Shown in pieces: positions 13,405 through 22,210 of a stretch of 64,000 nucleotides of DNA. Below the pieces are notes generated by a model. It was given only the letters and a program-made list of their open reading frames with translations. It did not search any database and had not been told where the DNA came from. Within the stretch, counting starts at the first letter, position 1; every line of letters begins with the position of its first letter. The position numbers and the translations under genes were made by a program. Origin of the DNA: Neokomagataea tanensis (lineage in GTDB: Bacteria; Pseudomonadota; Alphaproteobacteria; Acetobacterales; Acetobacteraceae); the NCBI RefSeq assembly GCF_006542335.1, contig NZ_CP032485.1, forward strand, positions 1 to 64,000, written 5' to 3'.

Positions 13405-14954
13405 TGCCACGCAAAAAAGACATCGTTTTTATAGGGCTCGGATTTTTTTTAAGCCTTTTTTACCTCGCAATTGCGTTTCATGTTGCGAGCCTCTGGCCCA
13501 AAACGTCTGATCAGGCTGGTTATTTTGAAGCAGGATTGGCCGTTCTGCACGGTAACTGGCGCTTGCATGGATGGATGCTTACGGCACCAGATTTCTGGAC
13601 GTCTGACATTGTCGTAACGGCGTTATTGGGTGGTATATGGCGCTTATTGGGGCACCCAGCAAACAGCCCGGCACTAATGATGCTGCAACCAGCTCTTTTA
13701 TGGACTGGCTTGGTAGCCTCTGCTTTTTTTCTGACGTTTCAACGCCTCAAGACCGCTAAAAGCCGTATTGGGGCAGGTATATTTTTATTAGCTACGCTGG
13801 GAGTTCCGCTTTTTCGTTCACCAATGGCGTATTTTATTACGCTCTCTGCAATTCACATCGGCACACTCATATACAGCCTATGGGCATTACACTGGGCTGA
13901 TAGAGCCTTAAGCGGGAACAAGCGTTGCATCTTCCTGTGCAGCAGCACCATCCTCATAGGAACGATTGGGGATCCGTTATTAGAATACACCGCCACCCTA
14001 GCCATTCTATGTGCCGTAATTTTCAGTCAGAACCGCTTTAATCTTAATAAAATTCTTCTAGCTCTCAGCGTTATTAGCGCCACTATAGTGGCAAAACTCT
14101 TGCTCACTTTAAACGCTGCGACCGGCGGTTTTACCACTGAAGCGGCCGAAAATCGTTTTGCTTCGTGGAGCGATTTAGGAACCAACCTCAGTACCACTAC
14201 CCGTGATTTTCTACTTGTTTTTGGCGCAGACCCATCCGGCCGATTAATAGGGCAGTCCATCCCGGAATTACTACGCTTTAGCCTCGTTATCTTTAGTGTA
14301 AGTGCAATCATTTTCGTCGCACGTAACTGGTGGCGTAAACGCTGCGTTGATTTTGCGAGCCTATTGGTCTTCACCACGCTTTTAAACATCTGCGCCCTTG
14401 CCGTGAGTACGCGCATCGCCTTGGACGGTAACTCCATTGCCAGCGCACGTTACCTTTTTCCCACATGGGTTTGCTGTGCGTGTTTGATTGCGCTGTGTTG
14501 GGCCAATAACCGTGGCGCAGTCTTCCTTGCCTTTTTAGCGCTTAGTGCAACAATAATCGCCGATAAACGCGATATTCCGCACCATTCTACGGGCATTCTC
14601 ACTGCTGACGACAGTGTTTTACTGGAATACTTGGAGCAAAAAGCACCATCCATCGGTATTGGCTCTTGGTGGGGTTCCGTCAATTTTACGGCCGCTTCTT
14701 TAGACCGACTTCACGTCATTCCCGGAATGCACGACGCCCAAGGGTTTATCCATCCATTTTATCATATTCAACAACGTTTTGACTGGTCAGAATTCAACGG
14801 CAAAAGCTTTTTCGTATTATTGCCTCACCCAGAAGAGACCTTCACAAAAGCTGATATTCTGCATAGCTTTGGCCCACCAGCTGAAACGCATACGATAGGC
14901 AAGTACGATGTCTTCATTTACGCCAACACTCATCCTGCCATAGAAACTCACTAA
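13404..14954 (+). CDS. Polytopic membrane protein of unknown function
   Basis: Not assigned to a family with certainty. The 516-residue product has about ten or more hydrophobic segments from residue 8 to about 395, then a soluble C-terminal region of about 115 residues. The layout recalls GT-C glycosyltransferases or dolichyl-mannosyltransferase-like proteins: after the first helix there is a periplasmic loop with acidic residues (SDQAGYFEAG) and aromatic residues (GNWRLHGWML). No catalytic motif can be proved. The start codon overlaps the stop of the YdiJ-like gene, so both are translated from one message. The region is rich in AT and rare codons compared with the replication genes. Confidence 0.7.
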   Translation: MPRKKDIVFIGLGFFLSLFYLAIAFHVASLWPKTSDQAGYFEAGLAVLHGNWRLHGWMLTAPDFWTSDIVVTALLGGIWRLLGHPANSPALMMLQPALLWTGLVASAFFLTFQRLKTAKSRIGAGIFLLATLGVPLFRSPMAYFITLSAIHIGTLIYSLWALHWADRALSGNKRCIFLCSSTILIGTIGDPLLEYTATLAILCAVIFSQNRFNLNKILLALSVISATIVAKLLLTLNAATGGFTTEAAENRFASWSDLGTNLSTTTRDFLLVFGADPSGRLIGQSIPELLRFSLVIFSVSAIIFVARNWWRKRCVDFASLLVFTTLLNICALAVSTRIALDGNSIASARYLFPTWVCCACLIALCWANNRGAVFLAFLALSATIIADKRDIPHHSTGILTADDSVLLEYLEQKAPSIGIGSWWGSVNFTAASLDRLHVIPGMHDAQGFIHPFYHIQQRFDWSEFNGKSFFVLLPHPEETFTKADILHSFGPPAETHTIGKYDVFIYANTHPAIETH

Positions 14955-15042
14955 TTGTTGCACTAGGAGCTCACTGACGAACGTCTTATTAAAAACTCGT
15001 TTGTTTTGAGCCACACGCAATCCTGCAAAGAGGAGTGCACCT

Positions 15043-16023
15043 ATGACCCAGCCCAAAATCCTTGTCCGTGGCGGAGGGGTTGCCGGCTTGGTAACTGCCA
15101 CAGCCCTTGCAGACCGAGGCGCACATATTACTCTACATGAGCGCGCTGACCGCATTGGGGCAGGCGCATCATGGCAAGCCGGTGGGATGCTGACCCCGTG
15201 GTGCGAAGCAGAGGCGGCCCCAGAAGAAGTAACCCGAGATAGTGAAAGTTCTATTCTTTGGTGGAGCAGTCACGTGCCAGACGTGACCCATGGCGGCAGC
15301 CTTGTCGTTGCGCCTGCAAGAGACACACCGGAACTTACGCGCTTTGGTCGCCGGACAAGCCATTTCGAAACACTCAACGGCTCTCAAATTGGTGAGCTTG
15401 AGCCCGACCTTAACGGCCGCTTCGAGCGAGCACTTCATTTCCCCACCGAAGCCCATGTCGACCCGCGCAAGGCACTGCATCACTTAGCGCAGAGCCTCGT
15501 ATCAAACGGGCATTCCATAGTCTTGGGCGAAAAAAGCTTGGACGAAACGTCTTTTGACTGGGTTATTGACTGCACCGGCATAGACGCCAGAGACACTGAC
15601 CCTAACCTTAAAAACACTCTGCGATGCGTTCGTGGTGAAATGCTGATTTTGCGCTGCCTTGATATATCTCTACGGAGGCCTGTGCGCATGCTGCACCCCA
15701 GAATTCCAATCTACATTGTACCCCGCGCGGAAAAAACATTCATGGTCGGCGCCACCATGATTGAAAGCGACGACAATCGTGGCATGACAGTACGCTCCAT
15801 CACGGACCTTCTGAACGCCGCTTACACGCTGCACCCGGCTTTCGCAGACGCAGAGATTTTGGAGGCTAACGCAGGCAGGCGCCCAGCCTTCTCCGACAAT
15901 ATTCCACGTGTTCAGCAGAACGGGCGTCATATTGTGCTGAACGGTATGTACCGCCATGGCTTTCTACTCTCGCCGCATCGTGCTGGACAAATTTGTGATA
16001 TTGTTTTCGGATCAGCCGCTTAA
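15043..16023 (+). CDS. thiO: Glycine oxidase-like FAD enzyme ThiO
   Basis: ThiO oxidises glycine to the imine used for thiazole formation in thiamine synthesis. The product has an N-terminal dinucleotide-binding loop (RGGGVAGLVTATALADRG), a DAO-type fold, GAGASWQAGGML early on, and the C-terminal FAD contact region ending NGMYRHGFLLSPH. At 326 residues it is at the short end of the family. An AGAGGAG Shine-Dalgarno site lies before the ATG. It heads thiO-thiS-thiG-thiE, which gives strong contextual support. No TPP riboswitch motif was seen in the 88 bases upstream. Confidence 0.9.
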   Translation: MTQPKILVRGGGVAGLVTATALADRGAHITLHERADRIGAGASWQAGGMLTPWCEAEAAPEEVTRDSESSILWWSSHVPDVTHGGSLVVAPARDTPELTRFGRRTSHFETLNGSQIGELEPDLNGRFERALHFPTEAHVDPRKALHHLAQSLVSNGHSIVLGEKSLDETSFDWVIDCTGIDARDTDPNLKNTLRCVRGEMLILRCLDISLRRPVRMLHPRIPIYIVPRAEKTFMVGATMIESDDNRGMTVRSITDLLNAAYTLHPAFADAEILEANAGRRPAFSDNIPRVQQNGRHIVLNGMYRHGFLLSPHRAGQICDIVFGSAA

Positions 16024-16047
16024 CGCGTGAGCAGGAGAGCCCTCATT

Positions 16048-16245
16048 ATGCGTATTACCGTCAACGATGAGCCGCATGACGTCGCCGCGACAACATTAGC
16101 CTCTGTCCTCGAAGAATTGGGCTATGGTGACAGCCGTGTTGCCACTGCTCTGAACGGAACCTTTATACCGGCCAGCCAGCGGGACAATGTGACTCTGTCT
16201 GAAGGAGCGGCCCTTGAAGTTCTCGCTCCAATGCAAGGAGGCTAA
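16048..16245 (+). CDS. thiS: Sulfur carrier protein ThiS
   Basis: ThiS is the small ubiquitin-like protein that carries sulfur as a C-terminal thiocarboxylate to the thiazole synthase. The ATG at 16048, with AGGAGA about ten bases before it, gives 65 residues ([12 protein letters not shown]). An upstream GTG-started version from 16027 would add seven residues. The protein ends in the required Gly-Gly (APMQGG). The ThiG Shine-Dalgarno site lies inside its last codons and thiG starts one base after its stop. Confidence 0.95.
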   Translation: MRITVNDEPHDVAATTLASVLEELGYGDSRVATALNGTFIPASQRDNVTLSEGAALEVLAPMQGG

Positions 16246-16246
16246 G

Positions 16247-17023
16247 ATGGAATTTTACGGTACGTCACTTGCTTCGCGCTTGATGCTTGGAACCGCGCAA
16301 TACGACAGTCCCGCTCTTTTGGCAGAATCTGTACAATCCTCCCAAGCATCCGTAGTCACCGTTTCACTGCGCCGGGAAGCTGCTGGTGCGCAGGCTGGTC
16401 AGGCATTTTGGTCTTTAATCAAGAGCCTTGGTGTACATGTCCTTCCCAATACCGCTGGCTGCCATGGGGTAAAAGAGGCCGTTACAACAGCTCACATGGC
16501 TCGGGAGGTTTTTGGCACTTCTTGGGTCAAGCTGGAAATTATCGGGCAGGGGGATCTACTCCAGCCAGACGTTTTTGGCCTTGTTGAAGCAACGCGCATC
16601 CTAACCGAAGACGGCTTTCAAGTGTTCCCGTACACAACCGAAGACCTCGTAACGGCTGAACGCCTTCTAAAAGCAGGAGCGGAAGTCCTTATGCCATGGG
16701 GCGCGCCTATTGGCTCCGGGCGAGGGCTGAACAACATTTTTGGGCTGCGCGCCTTACGCGCACATTTTCCAAACATACCGATGGTTATTGATGCGGGTAT
16801 CGGCCGTCCTTCACACGCGACGATGGCTTTTGAACTCGGGTTTGACGCCGTATTGATCAACACAGCCGTGGCAAAGGCCGGCGATCCAGTCCGCATGGGA
16901 GAGGCATTTCGCCTCGCCTGTGAAGCCGGACTAGCTGGCTTTGCTGCCCAACCAATTGAAGAAAGGGATATGGCTGTGCCCTCAACCCCAACACTCGGCC
17001 TTGCTCAGGGACTAGCACTGTAA
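16247..17023 (+). CDS. thiG: Thiazole synthase ThiG
   Basis: ThiG forms the thiazole phosphate ring from 1-deoxyxylulose-5-phosphate, dehydroglycine and ThiS thiocarboxylate. The ATG at 16247 follows AAGGAGG at 16237-16243, so this start is preferred over an in-frame one at 16214 inside thiS. The 258-residue TIM barrel shows LMLGTAQY at the N terminus, the NTAGC segment, VKLEIIGD-like [15 protein letters not shown], and the [10 protein letters not shown] and [10 protein letters not shown] phosphate-binding regions. The Schiff-base lysine should be in the VKLEI stretch. It overlaps thiE by one base (TAATG). Confidence 0.96.
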   Translation: MEFYGTSLASRLMLGTAQYDSPALLAESVQSSQASVVTVSLRREAAGAQAGQAFWSLIKSLGVHVLPNTAGCHGVKEAVTTAHMAREVFGTSWVKLEIIGQGDLLQPDVFGLVEATRILTEDGFQVFPYTTEDLVTAERLLKAGAEVLMPWGAPIGSGRGLNNIFGLRALRAHFPNIPMVIDAGIGRPSHATMAFELGFDAVLINTAVAKAGDPVRMGEAFRLACEAGLAGFAAQPIEERDMAVPSTPTLGLAQGLAL

Positions 17024-17643
17024 TGACATCATCTACCGCTTTGCCATCACGCATCTACCCTATTGTCGACCATCCTCGTTGGGTTGAGCGCCTCGGGGGG
17101 GCTGGCGCGCGCTTCATACAACTGCGCTTGAAAAACCTCTCCCCAGAAGACCTCAGAGCACAGGCAGAAGAGGGCCTCGCCTTAGCTGCCCGCCATAACG
17201 TGACGCTGGTCCTTAATGACTATTGGGAACTTGCCTTGGAGCTTGGCTACCCTTGGGTACATCTCGGCCAAGAAGATCTTGATACTGCTGACATTGAAGC
17301 GATTAAAGCAGCGCGCGTCATGTTCGGACTTTCTACGCATTCACATCCGGAATTAGAGCGGGCTTTGAGCTTTCAGCCTGACTACATCGCACTTGGCCCA
17401 ATATGGGAAACCACGCTAAAAAAAATGGCCTTCGGCCCTCAAGGTGTCCCTAAAATATCCGAGTGGCGTGCGCTTTGTGGTTCTATCCCGCTTGTCGCGA
17501 TCGGAGGGGTGACTTTGGAGCGTTTGCCGCAGTGCCTCAGCGCAGGCGCAGACAGCGTATCGGCTGTTAGTAATTTTATACGCCACGATGAACCAGAAGC
17601 CCAGATTAAGCGTTGGCTTAGTGCTGCTGGGGAAGAACAGTAA
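17023..17643 (+). CDS. thiE: Thiamine phosphate synthase ThiE
   Basis: ThiE joins the thiazole and pyrimidine moieties to give thiamine phosphate. The 206-residue TIM-barrel protein has IQLRLKN near residue 30, the LVLNDYWELALELG segment, VHLGQEDLD, GLSTHS, and DYIALGPIWETTLK. A VAIGGVTLERLP segment forms the phosphate-binding end. The normal second-strand motif is VQLR.K; here it is IQLRLK, acceptable in the TenI/ThiE group. Position as last gene of the thi cluster makes ThiE the best call over a TenI-like regulator. Confidence 0.88.
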   Translation: MTSSTALPSRIYPIVDHPRWVERLGGAGARFIQLRLKNLSPEDLRAQAEEGLALAARHNVTLVLNDYWELALELGYPWVHLGQEDLDTADIEAIKAARVMFGLSTHSHPELERALSFQPDYIALGPIWETTLKKMAFGPQGVPKISEWRALCGSIPLVAIGGVTLERLPQCLSAGADSVSAVSNFIRHDEPEAQIKRWLSAAGEEQ

Positions 17644-17767
17644 CGTCTAAACATATTCGAACACAGTCTTGCCCCGGAATTGACGTGATCTCCTGCAAAC
17701 AAGGCTTTCCCAATTCGGGAGCGCCCAGTAGGGTAGTGGTCCATACGCAGGTGGAGTGAACGGTATT

Positions 17768-20338
17768 ATGATGGTGACAGGCCTCGCAGCCATTCTTTTA
17801 GCGCTAGCGTTCCTGCTCACAATTGTTAGCCTGATCCAGCCCCTTGCTAAGAAGCTTGTTATTTCTGAGGCTGTTCTTCTAGCCTTGGCTGGCATTCTAA
17901 TCGGCGGCACAGCCTCTCTGATCATTCGTTCTACAACGACAGATCTTTTTGACGGTGCTGCCGAGGCCCTAATTTACTTTCCCATCAACAGCGAAGCGTT
18001 TCTTCTCATATTCTTGCCTATTTTGGTCTTTCACGGGGCCATGGGCATTGACGTCAGGCGCTTAGCTCAAGAAACGGCTACTGTGCTGCTTCTCGCCGTG
18101 GTGGCCGTAATGGTTTCCACAGCAACTATCGGCTTTGCTCTATATCCTTTTGCAGGGCAAAGCCTCGTTGTGTGCCTGTTGCTTGGATCAATCGTCGCAA
18201 CTACTGACCCGTCTGCCGTCGCGGGAATTTTCCGTGAAATTGGCGCAGCATCACGTTTGACACGCTTGGTGGAAGGTGAGGCGCTCTTAAACGACGCCGC
18301 CGCCATTTCCATCTTCACCATCCTGCTCACCGCTGAAACAGCCCATCACCACATCCATCTCGGTGATGCCGCAATAGAGTTTGGCACGGCTTTTGGTGGT
18401 GCCATCGTTGTGGGCGTGTGTTTGGCGCGGCTTACACTCCTGCTCATAGCTGCGCTAGGCGGGTCCGCTGCCGCCGAAGTAACCCTCTCTCTTGCATTGC
18501 CCTATACTGTTTATATCCTGTGCGATGAGCTGCTCGGCTTTTCAGGTGTTGTTGCAACAGCCGCTGCAGGGTTGACCATCTCTGCCTACGGGCCATCGAC
18601 CTTCCGCCCGCAAGTTTGGCGCTTCCTAAACGAAATGTGGGAGCAACTTGTCTATTGGGCAGGTTCCCTTGTCTTCCTGCTCGCCGCTATGCTCGTACCG
18701 CGTTTAATGATTGGTATGACACGCTGGGATTGCGTCCTTATTATTATTGCGACGGTAGCAGGTCTTCTCGCGCGCGGGGCTGTCGTCTTTGGCATGTTGC
18801 CGCTGCTTGCCGTGACCAAGCTTTCACCCCCCGTTCCAACCCCCTTTAAACTTACAATGGTATGGGGCGGCCTTCGCGGCGCAATTACACTGGCCTTGGC
18901 TCTGGCCGTCACAGAAAACCAAAATGTCTCAAGCCCAGTGGCTCATTTCATTGGTATTATCGCCACGGGCTTCGTGCTGATCACATTACTTGTCAACGGC
19001 ACAACCCTCAGATCACTTGTTCTGTTTCTGAAGCTTGATCAGCTCTCACCTGTTGATCAAGCTATCCGCCAGCAAATACTTGCTATCGGTCTGGGCACCG
19101 TTGCAGAGCGCACCCGTCAGATCTCTGACGAGCTTGGATTCAGCGAAAAGACACGTAATGGCGTGATCGGCCGGATTGAAAAGCGCGCGGAACGGGAGAG
19201 GGAGGCCAATAATTTTGAAACCATCTTGGGTGACCGGGCGCGCGTTAACATAGCGCTTATCACACTCGCCAATCAGGAGCGCTCGCTGCTCTTGGACTTG
19301 TTCCGCATTCAAGGCCTGTCACGGCGCGTTATGGAAATATTGCTCCGCACAGCCGAAGCAATGGCCGATGGCGCTCACCTCGAAGGGCGATATGGCTATG
19401 TTCGGGCTCTTAAAAAGCGCCTCCAACCGACATTCCGTTTTCGTGTTGCACAAGCCCTGCATAGCCACCTGCATATCGATCAACCACTTATTGCGTGCAT
19501 GATGGAGCGTTTTGAAATGCTCATTATTGCGCATCTAGTCTCGTTGTCTCTCCAGCGATTTGTACGCCAAAGGCTGGAACCAACTTTGGGGCCACGCATT
19601 ACGGAAATCGTATCAGAGGTTCTCGGCCGACAACGCAAGCTGTTGGACGACGCCCTAGAAACACTCCGCCTGCATTATTCGGGGTATTCTGAAGCACTTG
19701 AGAGCCGTATTCTGCGCCAGATTGCCCTGCGTCTCGAAGATGAAGAATACGAGGCAATGGCAGAAGACAGCCTTATTTCCGAGGAAGTCCACCGTGAACT
19801 GCACAAAGATGTTGAAGCACGCCGCGAGCGCCTGAGCGCGCCATTGCGTTTCAACTTGAAAAGCGGAATTGAGCAACGCCTGCGCGCGTTTGCTGCTTTT
19901 AACGGTGTTCCGGACACAGCTTTGCAGAAACTATCTCGTCGCGTTTCGCTTCAATTTGTCTCACCAGGTGAGATTCTTTTCCGCAGAAATCAGCGTCCAA
20001 ACGTTGTTTATGCTCAAGTCGCAGGCTTGGCTGAAAGCCACTTGGGAGAACAAGATATTCTTTATGGTAGCGGGGACCTTATCGGGGCTTCCGCCATACT
20101 GGAAGGACGCAACGTTCCGGGTACTGTGCGGTCACTTCAATTCGGGCATCTTTTGGCAATCCCACGCCCAATTTTCGAAAAAATCGTAGAGCAATACCCG
20201 ATTGTCGGGCGGACGGTTCTGGTTCGTAATTCAAAGAGGTTAGACGGTACTTTACGGCCATATACCGTGCATACAGAGGACGGTAGCCGCCTTGCATCAA
20301 CGCATGATGTAAAACACCTGATACACCCGAAACCCTAG
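17768..20338 (+). CDS. Na+/H+ antiporter (CPA1) with long C-terminal regulatory region
   Basis: This is an inner-membrane cation/proton antiporter. About twelve hydrophobic segments cover residues 1-420. They include the STATIGFAL and LGSIVATTDPSAV segments, whose Asp pair region is typical of NhaP/CPA1 transporters, and the GEALLNDAAAISIF motif. The remaining ~430 residues are hydrophilic: first a charged helical stretch, then a domain at about 745-850 with the pattern of a cyclic-nucleotide-binding fold (SPGEILFRRNQ, GDLIGASAIL). This recalls plant SOS1-type exchangers. The ATG at 17768 was chosen because GGAG lies 11 bases upstream; a GTG at 17756 is the alternative. The ligand of the C-terminal domain is unknown. 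Confidence 0.88.
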   Translation: MMVTGLAAILLALAFLLTIVSLIQPLAKKLVISEAVLLALAGILIGGTASLIIRSTTTDLFDGAAEALIYFPINSEAFLLIFLPILVFHGAMGIDVRRLAQETATVLLLAVVAVMVSTATIGFALYPFAGQSLVVCLLLGSIVATTDPSAVAGIFREIGAASRLTRLVEGEALLNDAAAISIFTILLTAETAHHHIHLGDAAIEFGTAFGGAIVVGVCLARLTLLLIAALGGSAAAEVTLSLALPYTVYILCDELLGFSGVVATAAAGLTISAYGPSTFRPQVWRFLNEMWEQLVYWAGSLVFLLAAMLVPRLMIGMTRWDCVLIIIATVAGLLARGAVVFGMLPLLAVTKLSPPVPTPFKLTMVWGGLRGAITLALALAVTENQNVSSPVAHFIGIIATGFVLITLLVNGTTLRSLVLFLKLDQLSPVDQAIRQQILAIGLGTVAERTRQISDELGFSEKTRNGVIGRIEKRAEREREANNFETILGDRARVNIALITLANQERSLLLDLFRIQGLSRRVMEILLRTAEAMADGAHLEGRYGYVRALKKRLQPTFRFRVAQALHSHLHIDQPLIACMMERFEMLIIAHLVSLSLQRFVRQRLEPTLGPRITEIVSEVLGRQRKLLDDALETLRLHYSGYSEALESRILRQIALRLEDEEYEAMAEDSLISEEVHRELHKDVEARRERLSAPLRFNLKSGIEQRLRAFAAFNGVPDTALQKLSRRVSLQFVSPGEILFRRNQRPNVVYAQVAGLAESHLGEQDILYGSGDLIGASAILEGRNVPGTVRSLQFGHLLAIPRPIFEKIVEQYPIVGRTVLVRNSKRLDGTLRPYTVHTEDGSRLASTHDVKHLIHPKP

Positions 20339-20350
20339 AGAAAAACACAT

Positions 20351-20380
20351 AAAAAAACCCCGGCTCTTTAAAAGCCGGGG
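20351..20380 (-). terminator. Terminator of the POT transporter gene
   Basis: CCCCGGCT (20358-20365) and AGCCGGGG (20373-20380) form a perfect 8-bp stem around CTTTAAA. Seven A's at 20351-20357 become a T-run on the minus strand, so it terminates the leftward POT gene and may also stop the converging antiporter transcript. Confidence 0.85.
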
Positions 20381-20389
20381 CCAAAACCT

Positions 20390-21850
20390 TTAAGCCTTCT
20401 CGCCCTTCGGGTCGAAGATATCTTTCAGGAAAATCGCGCAAAGCAGCAAAATAATCCCTCCGCCCAAAGCGCCTAGAGAATGGAGGAGCCAGAACACTGT
20501 ATCAGGAATGCGGTCTATCAAGGTCGATAGTTTCCCAACGATCAGATTGGCTACAGATAAGTGTAAAACAAAACCAGCGACCAATACCGTATTAAAACGG
20601 GCAGGGGCTACACGCGAAAACATAGCCATACCAATCGCGTAGTTCATACCAAAGCCGATATTGTTGAAGGTATGAAATGCCACGCCCCAAAGTGGACTTA
20701 CGGCGTTCTTCCCGGGGAAAAAATACTCTCCGCAAATCAAAAAGAGCGGGCCAATTGCCGCAATTAAGGTTGCAACGGCAACCTTAGTAATCTCTGCTGG
20801 GTCGTTCCATATTTTTGCGTAAATCCGCCAAAAAGCCAGTACAAGCACTGCTGCCAAAGTACCGATAAAAGCGTCCAACGATACAAGGCTACTAATCGGG
20901 AAATCGTACCCCAAAAGTGTGAGTTGGTAGTGATCTTCCGCCCAAAGCATATAGCCATCAAAGATTTCTTGATTGGGCAGAGCGGCGAGGGCCAGTACCG
21001 GCAAAATCGCAACAAGACCAATCACTGACCGACGCTCAGCTTTTGTTAGTTTGGTGTGTGCAAGGCTATTCTTCCCGGTTTTACGTGGCGTTTCAGCTGG
21101 CAACCACTTCAACCCTGCCAAATAAATCAACATGCCGACCAGCATTCCTGCGCCGGCCGCCGCAAAGCCCCAATGCCACGCACTTTGCGCTAACGCACCG
21201 CAAATCAAAGGGGACGCAATAGGAGCCATTTGGAAGAACAGCTGAAAATACTGATAAGCCTCAGTCCGACGGGGATCATCTACCGCATAAAGCCCGCCAA
21301 TCTGAGCCTTCATTCCGCCGGCAGCCCCAAAACCAGCCACTAAAAAAATGAGAGCAAAAACGAAGCTTGCCTCAAATGACATCAAAAAATGCCCGCATGT
21401 GAGCATTACAACGCCAAGAGAAATTGTGCGTGTACGCCCCAAAAACCGGTCTGCAATGTAACCACCAACCATAGGTACTGCGAAAATAAGGGTCAAAAAC
21501 AAACCCGTTATACCCGCCGCCATCGCTTTCGTGCCGATTGGCGCATAAATCGCCTTCACACAGGCAGCCAACACATCGAAACCGACCACATTTTCCAAAT
21601 GCCCCGGCAGCAACAGGGACTTGGTCAGATACAATACAAAAATTGATTGCAACCCGTATTGGGAAAAGCCGACGCAAACTTCTGTTGCAATCAGAAACCA
21701 CAGCCCAATTGGATGCCCATATAATTGAGTGCTCTTAACAGCTGACGACGGTCGTCGCTCGGCCGCCGCGTCTTGGATCGGGGGTTCGCTCAAAGTTTTC
21801 TCAGCCTCAGTAGAGTGTGGGACAGACGATAAAGATGTGCCTAAGTGCAA
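20390..21850 (-). CDS. POT/PTR family proton-dependent oligopeptide transporter
   Basis: It imports di- and tripeptides with protons across the inner membrane. The 486-residue protein has 12-14 hydrophobic segments and family landmarks: GLWFLIATEVCVGFSQYGLQ at the first helix (family pattern E-x-x-E-R-F-x-Y-Y-G, here altered to EVCVGFSQYG), GGYIADRFLGRTRTI, and the FQLFFQMAPIASPL segment in place of the usual FxxFYxxINxG motif. The altered ExxERF motif is notable, because those Glu and Arg residues take part in proton coupling. The start is unsure: the longest frame begins with TTG at 21850, another TTG is at 21793, and no ATG is available before the first helix. The upstream region carries a cluster of 13-bp palindromes, so it is probably tightly regulated. 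Confidence 0.85.
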   Translation of the reverse strand: MHLGTSLSSVPHSTEAEKTLSEPPIQDAAAERRPSSAVKSTQLYGHPIGLWFLIATEVCVGFSQYGLQSIFVLYLTKSLLLPGHLENVVGFDVLAACVKAIYAPIGTKAMAAGITGLFLTLIFAVPMVGGYIADRFLGRTRTISLGVVMLTCGHFLMSFEASFVFALIFLVAGFGAAGGMKAQIGGLYAVDDPRRTEAYQYFQLFFQMAPIASPLICGALAQSAWHWGFAAAGAGMLVGMLIYLAGLKWLPAETPRKTGKNSLAHTKLTKAERRSVIGLVAILPVLALAALPNQEIFDGYMLWAEDHYQLTLLGYDFPISSLVSLDAFIGTLAAVLVLAFWRIYAKIWNDPAEITKVAVATLIAAIGPLFLICGEYFFPGKNAVSPLWGVAFHTFNNIGFGMNYAIGMAMFSRVAPARFNTVLVAGFVLHLSVANLIVGKLSTLIDRIPDTVFWLLHSLGALGGGIILLLCAIFLKDIFDPKGEKA

Positions 21851-21882
21851 GGAGCGCAGTCGTAAAGAGGGCGGGAGAGGTA

Positions 21883-22037
21883 TGGCAAAATGTCACAACA
21901 CAAAGCTATGGCACTTTGCCATATAATTCATAATTAGAATTGGCATTTTGCCATAACTTTGAGCCGCAATTTCGAAAAACTGAATTTGTGGCATTTTGCC
22001 CTAAAATTTTTACTCAACACTCGATGGCAAAATGCCA
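21883..22037. promoter_or_regulatory. Cluster of five 13-bp TGGCA-N3-TGCCA palindromes (putative operator array)
   Basis: Copies are TGGCAAAATGTCA (21883-21895), TGGCACTTTGCCA (21909-21921), TGGCATTTTGCCA (21941-21953), TGGCATTTTGCCC (21989-22001) and TGGCAAAATGCCA (22025-22037). Start-to-start spacings are 26, 32, 48 and 36 bases. On the minus strand an AT-rich stretch with a possible -10 (around 21922-21940) lies between copies two and three, so the sites would overlap the POT promoter. A dimeric regulator binding several sites cooperatively is inferred. The protein is not identifiable from this window. Confidence 0.7.
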
Positions 22038-22192
22038 CTGAAATTTTCCCGCGTTTTAAATACCAAATCCGCGTATTTTTGGAGTCAAATGCACCAAAAT
22101 TTGCTGCTGCGCAGCACCAAAACTGGTGAGCGAATGCGTTTTGTGAGGAAAAAGAAGAAAGAGGCGAGCATATTTTGATTCCAACGTTTGTC

Positions 22193-22210
22193 GCATAATA
22201 TATATTATGC
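22193..22210. repeat. 18-bp perfect AT-rich palindrome
   Basis: GCATAATATATATTATGC is its own reverse complement. It lies 55 bases past the stop of the leftward MBL hydrolase gene. It may act as part of a weak terminator or as a protein-binding site; no T-run follows directly. Confidence 0.6.

Noticed and set aside
14955..15042. TPP riboswitch before thiO
   Set aside because: Conserved CTGAGA and ACCTGA-type boxes are not present.
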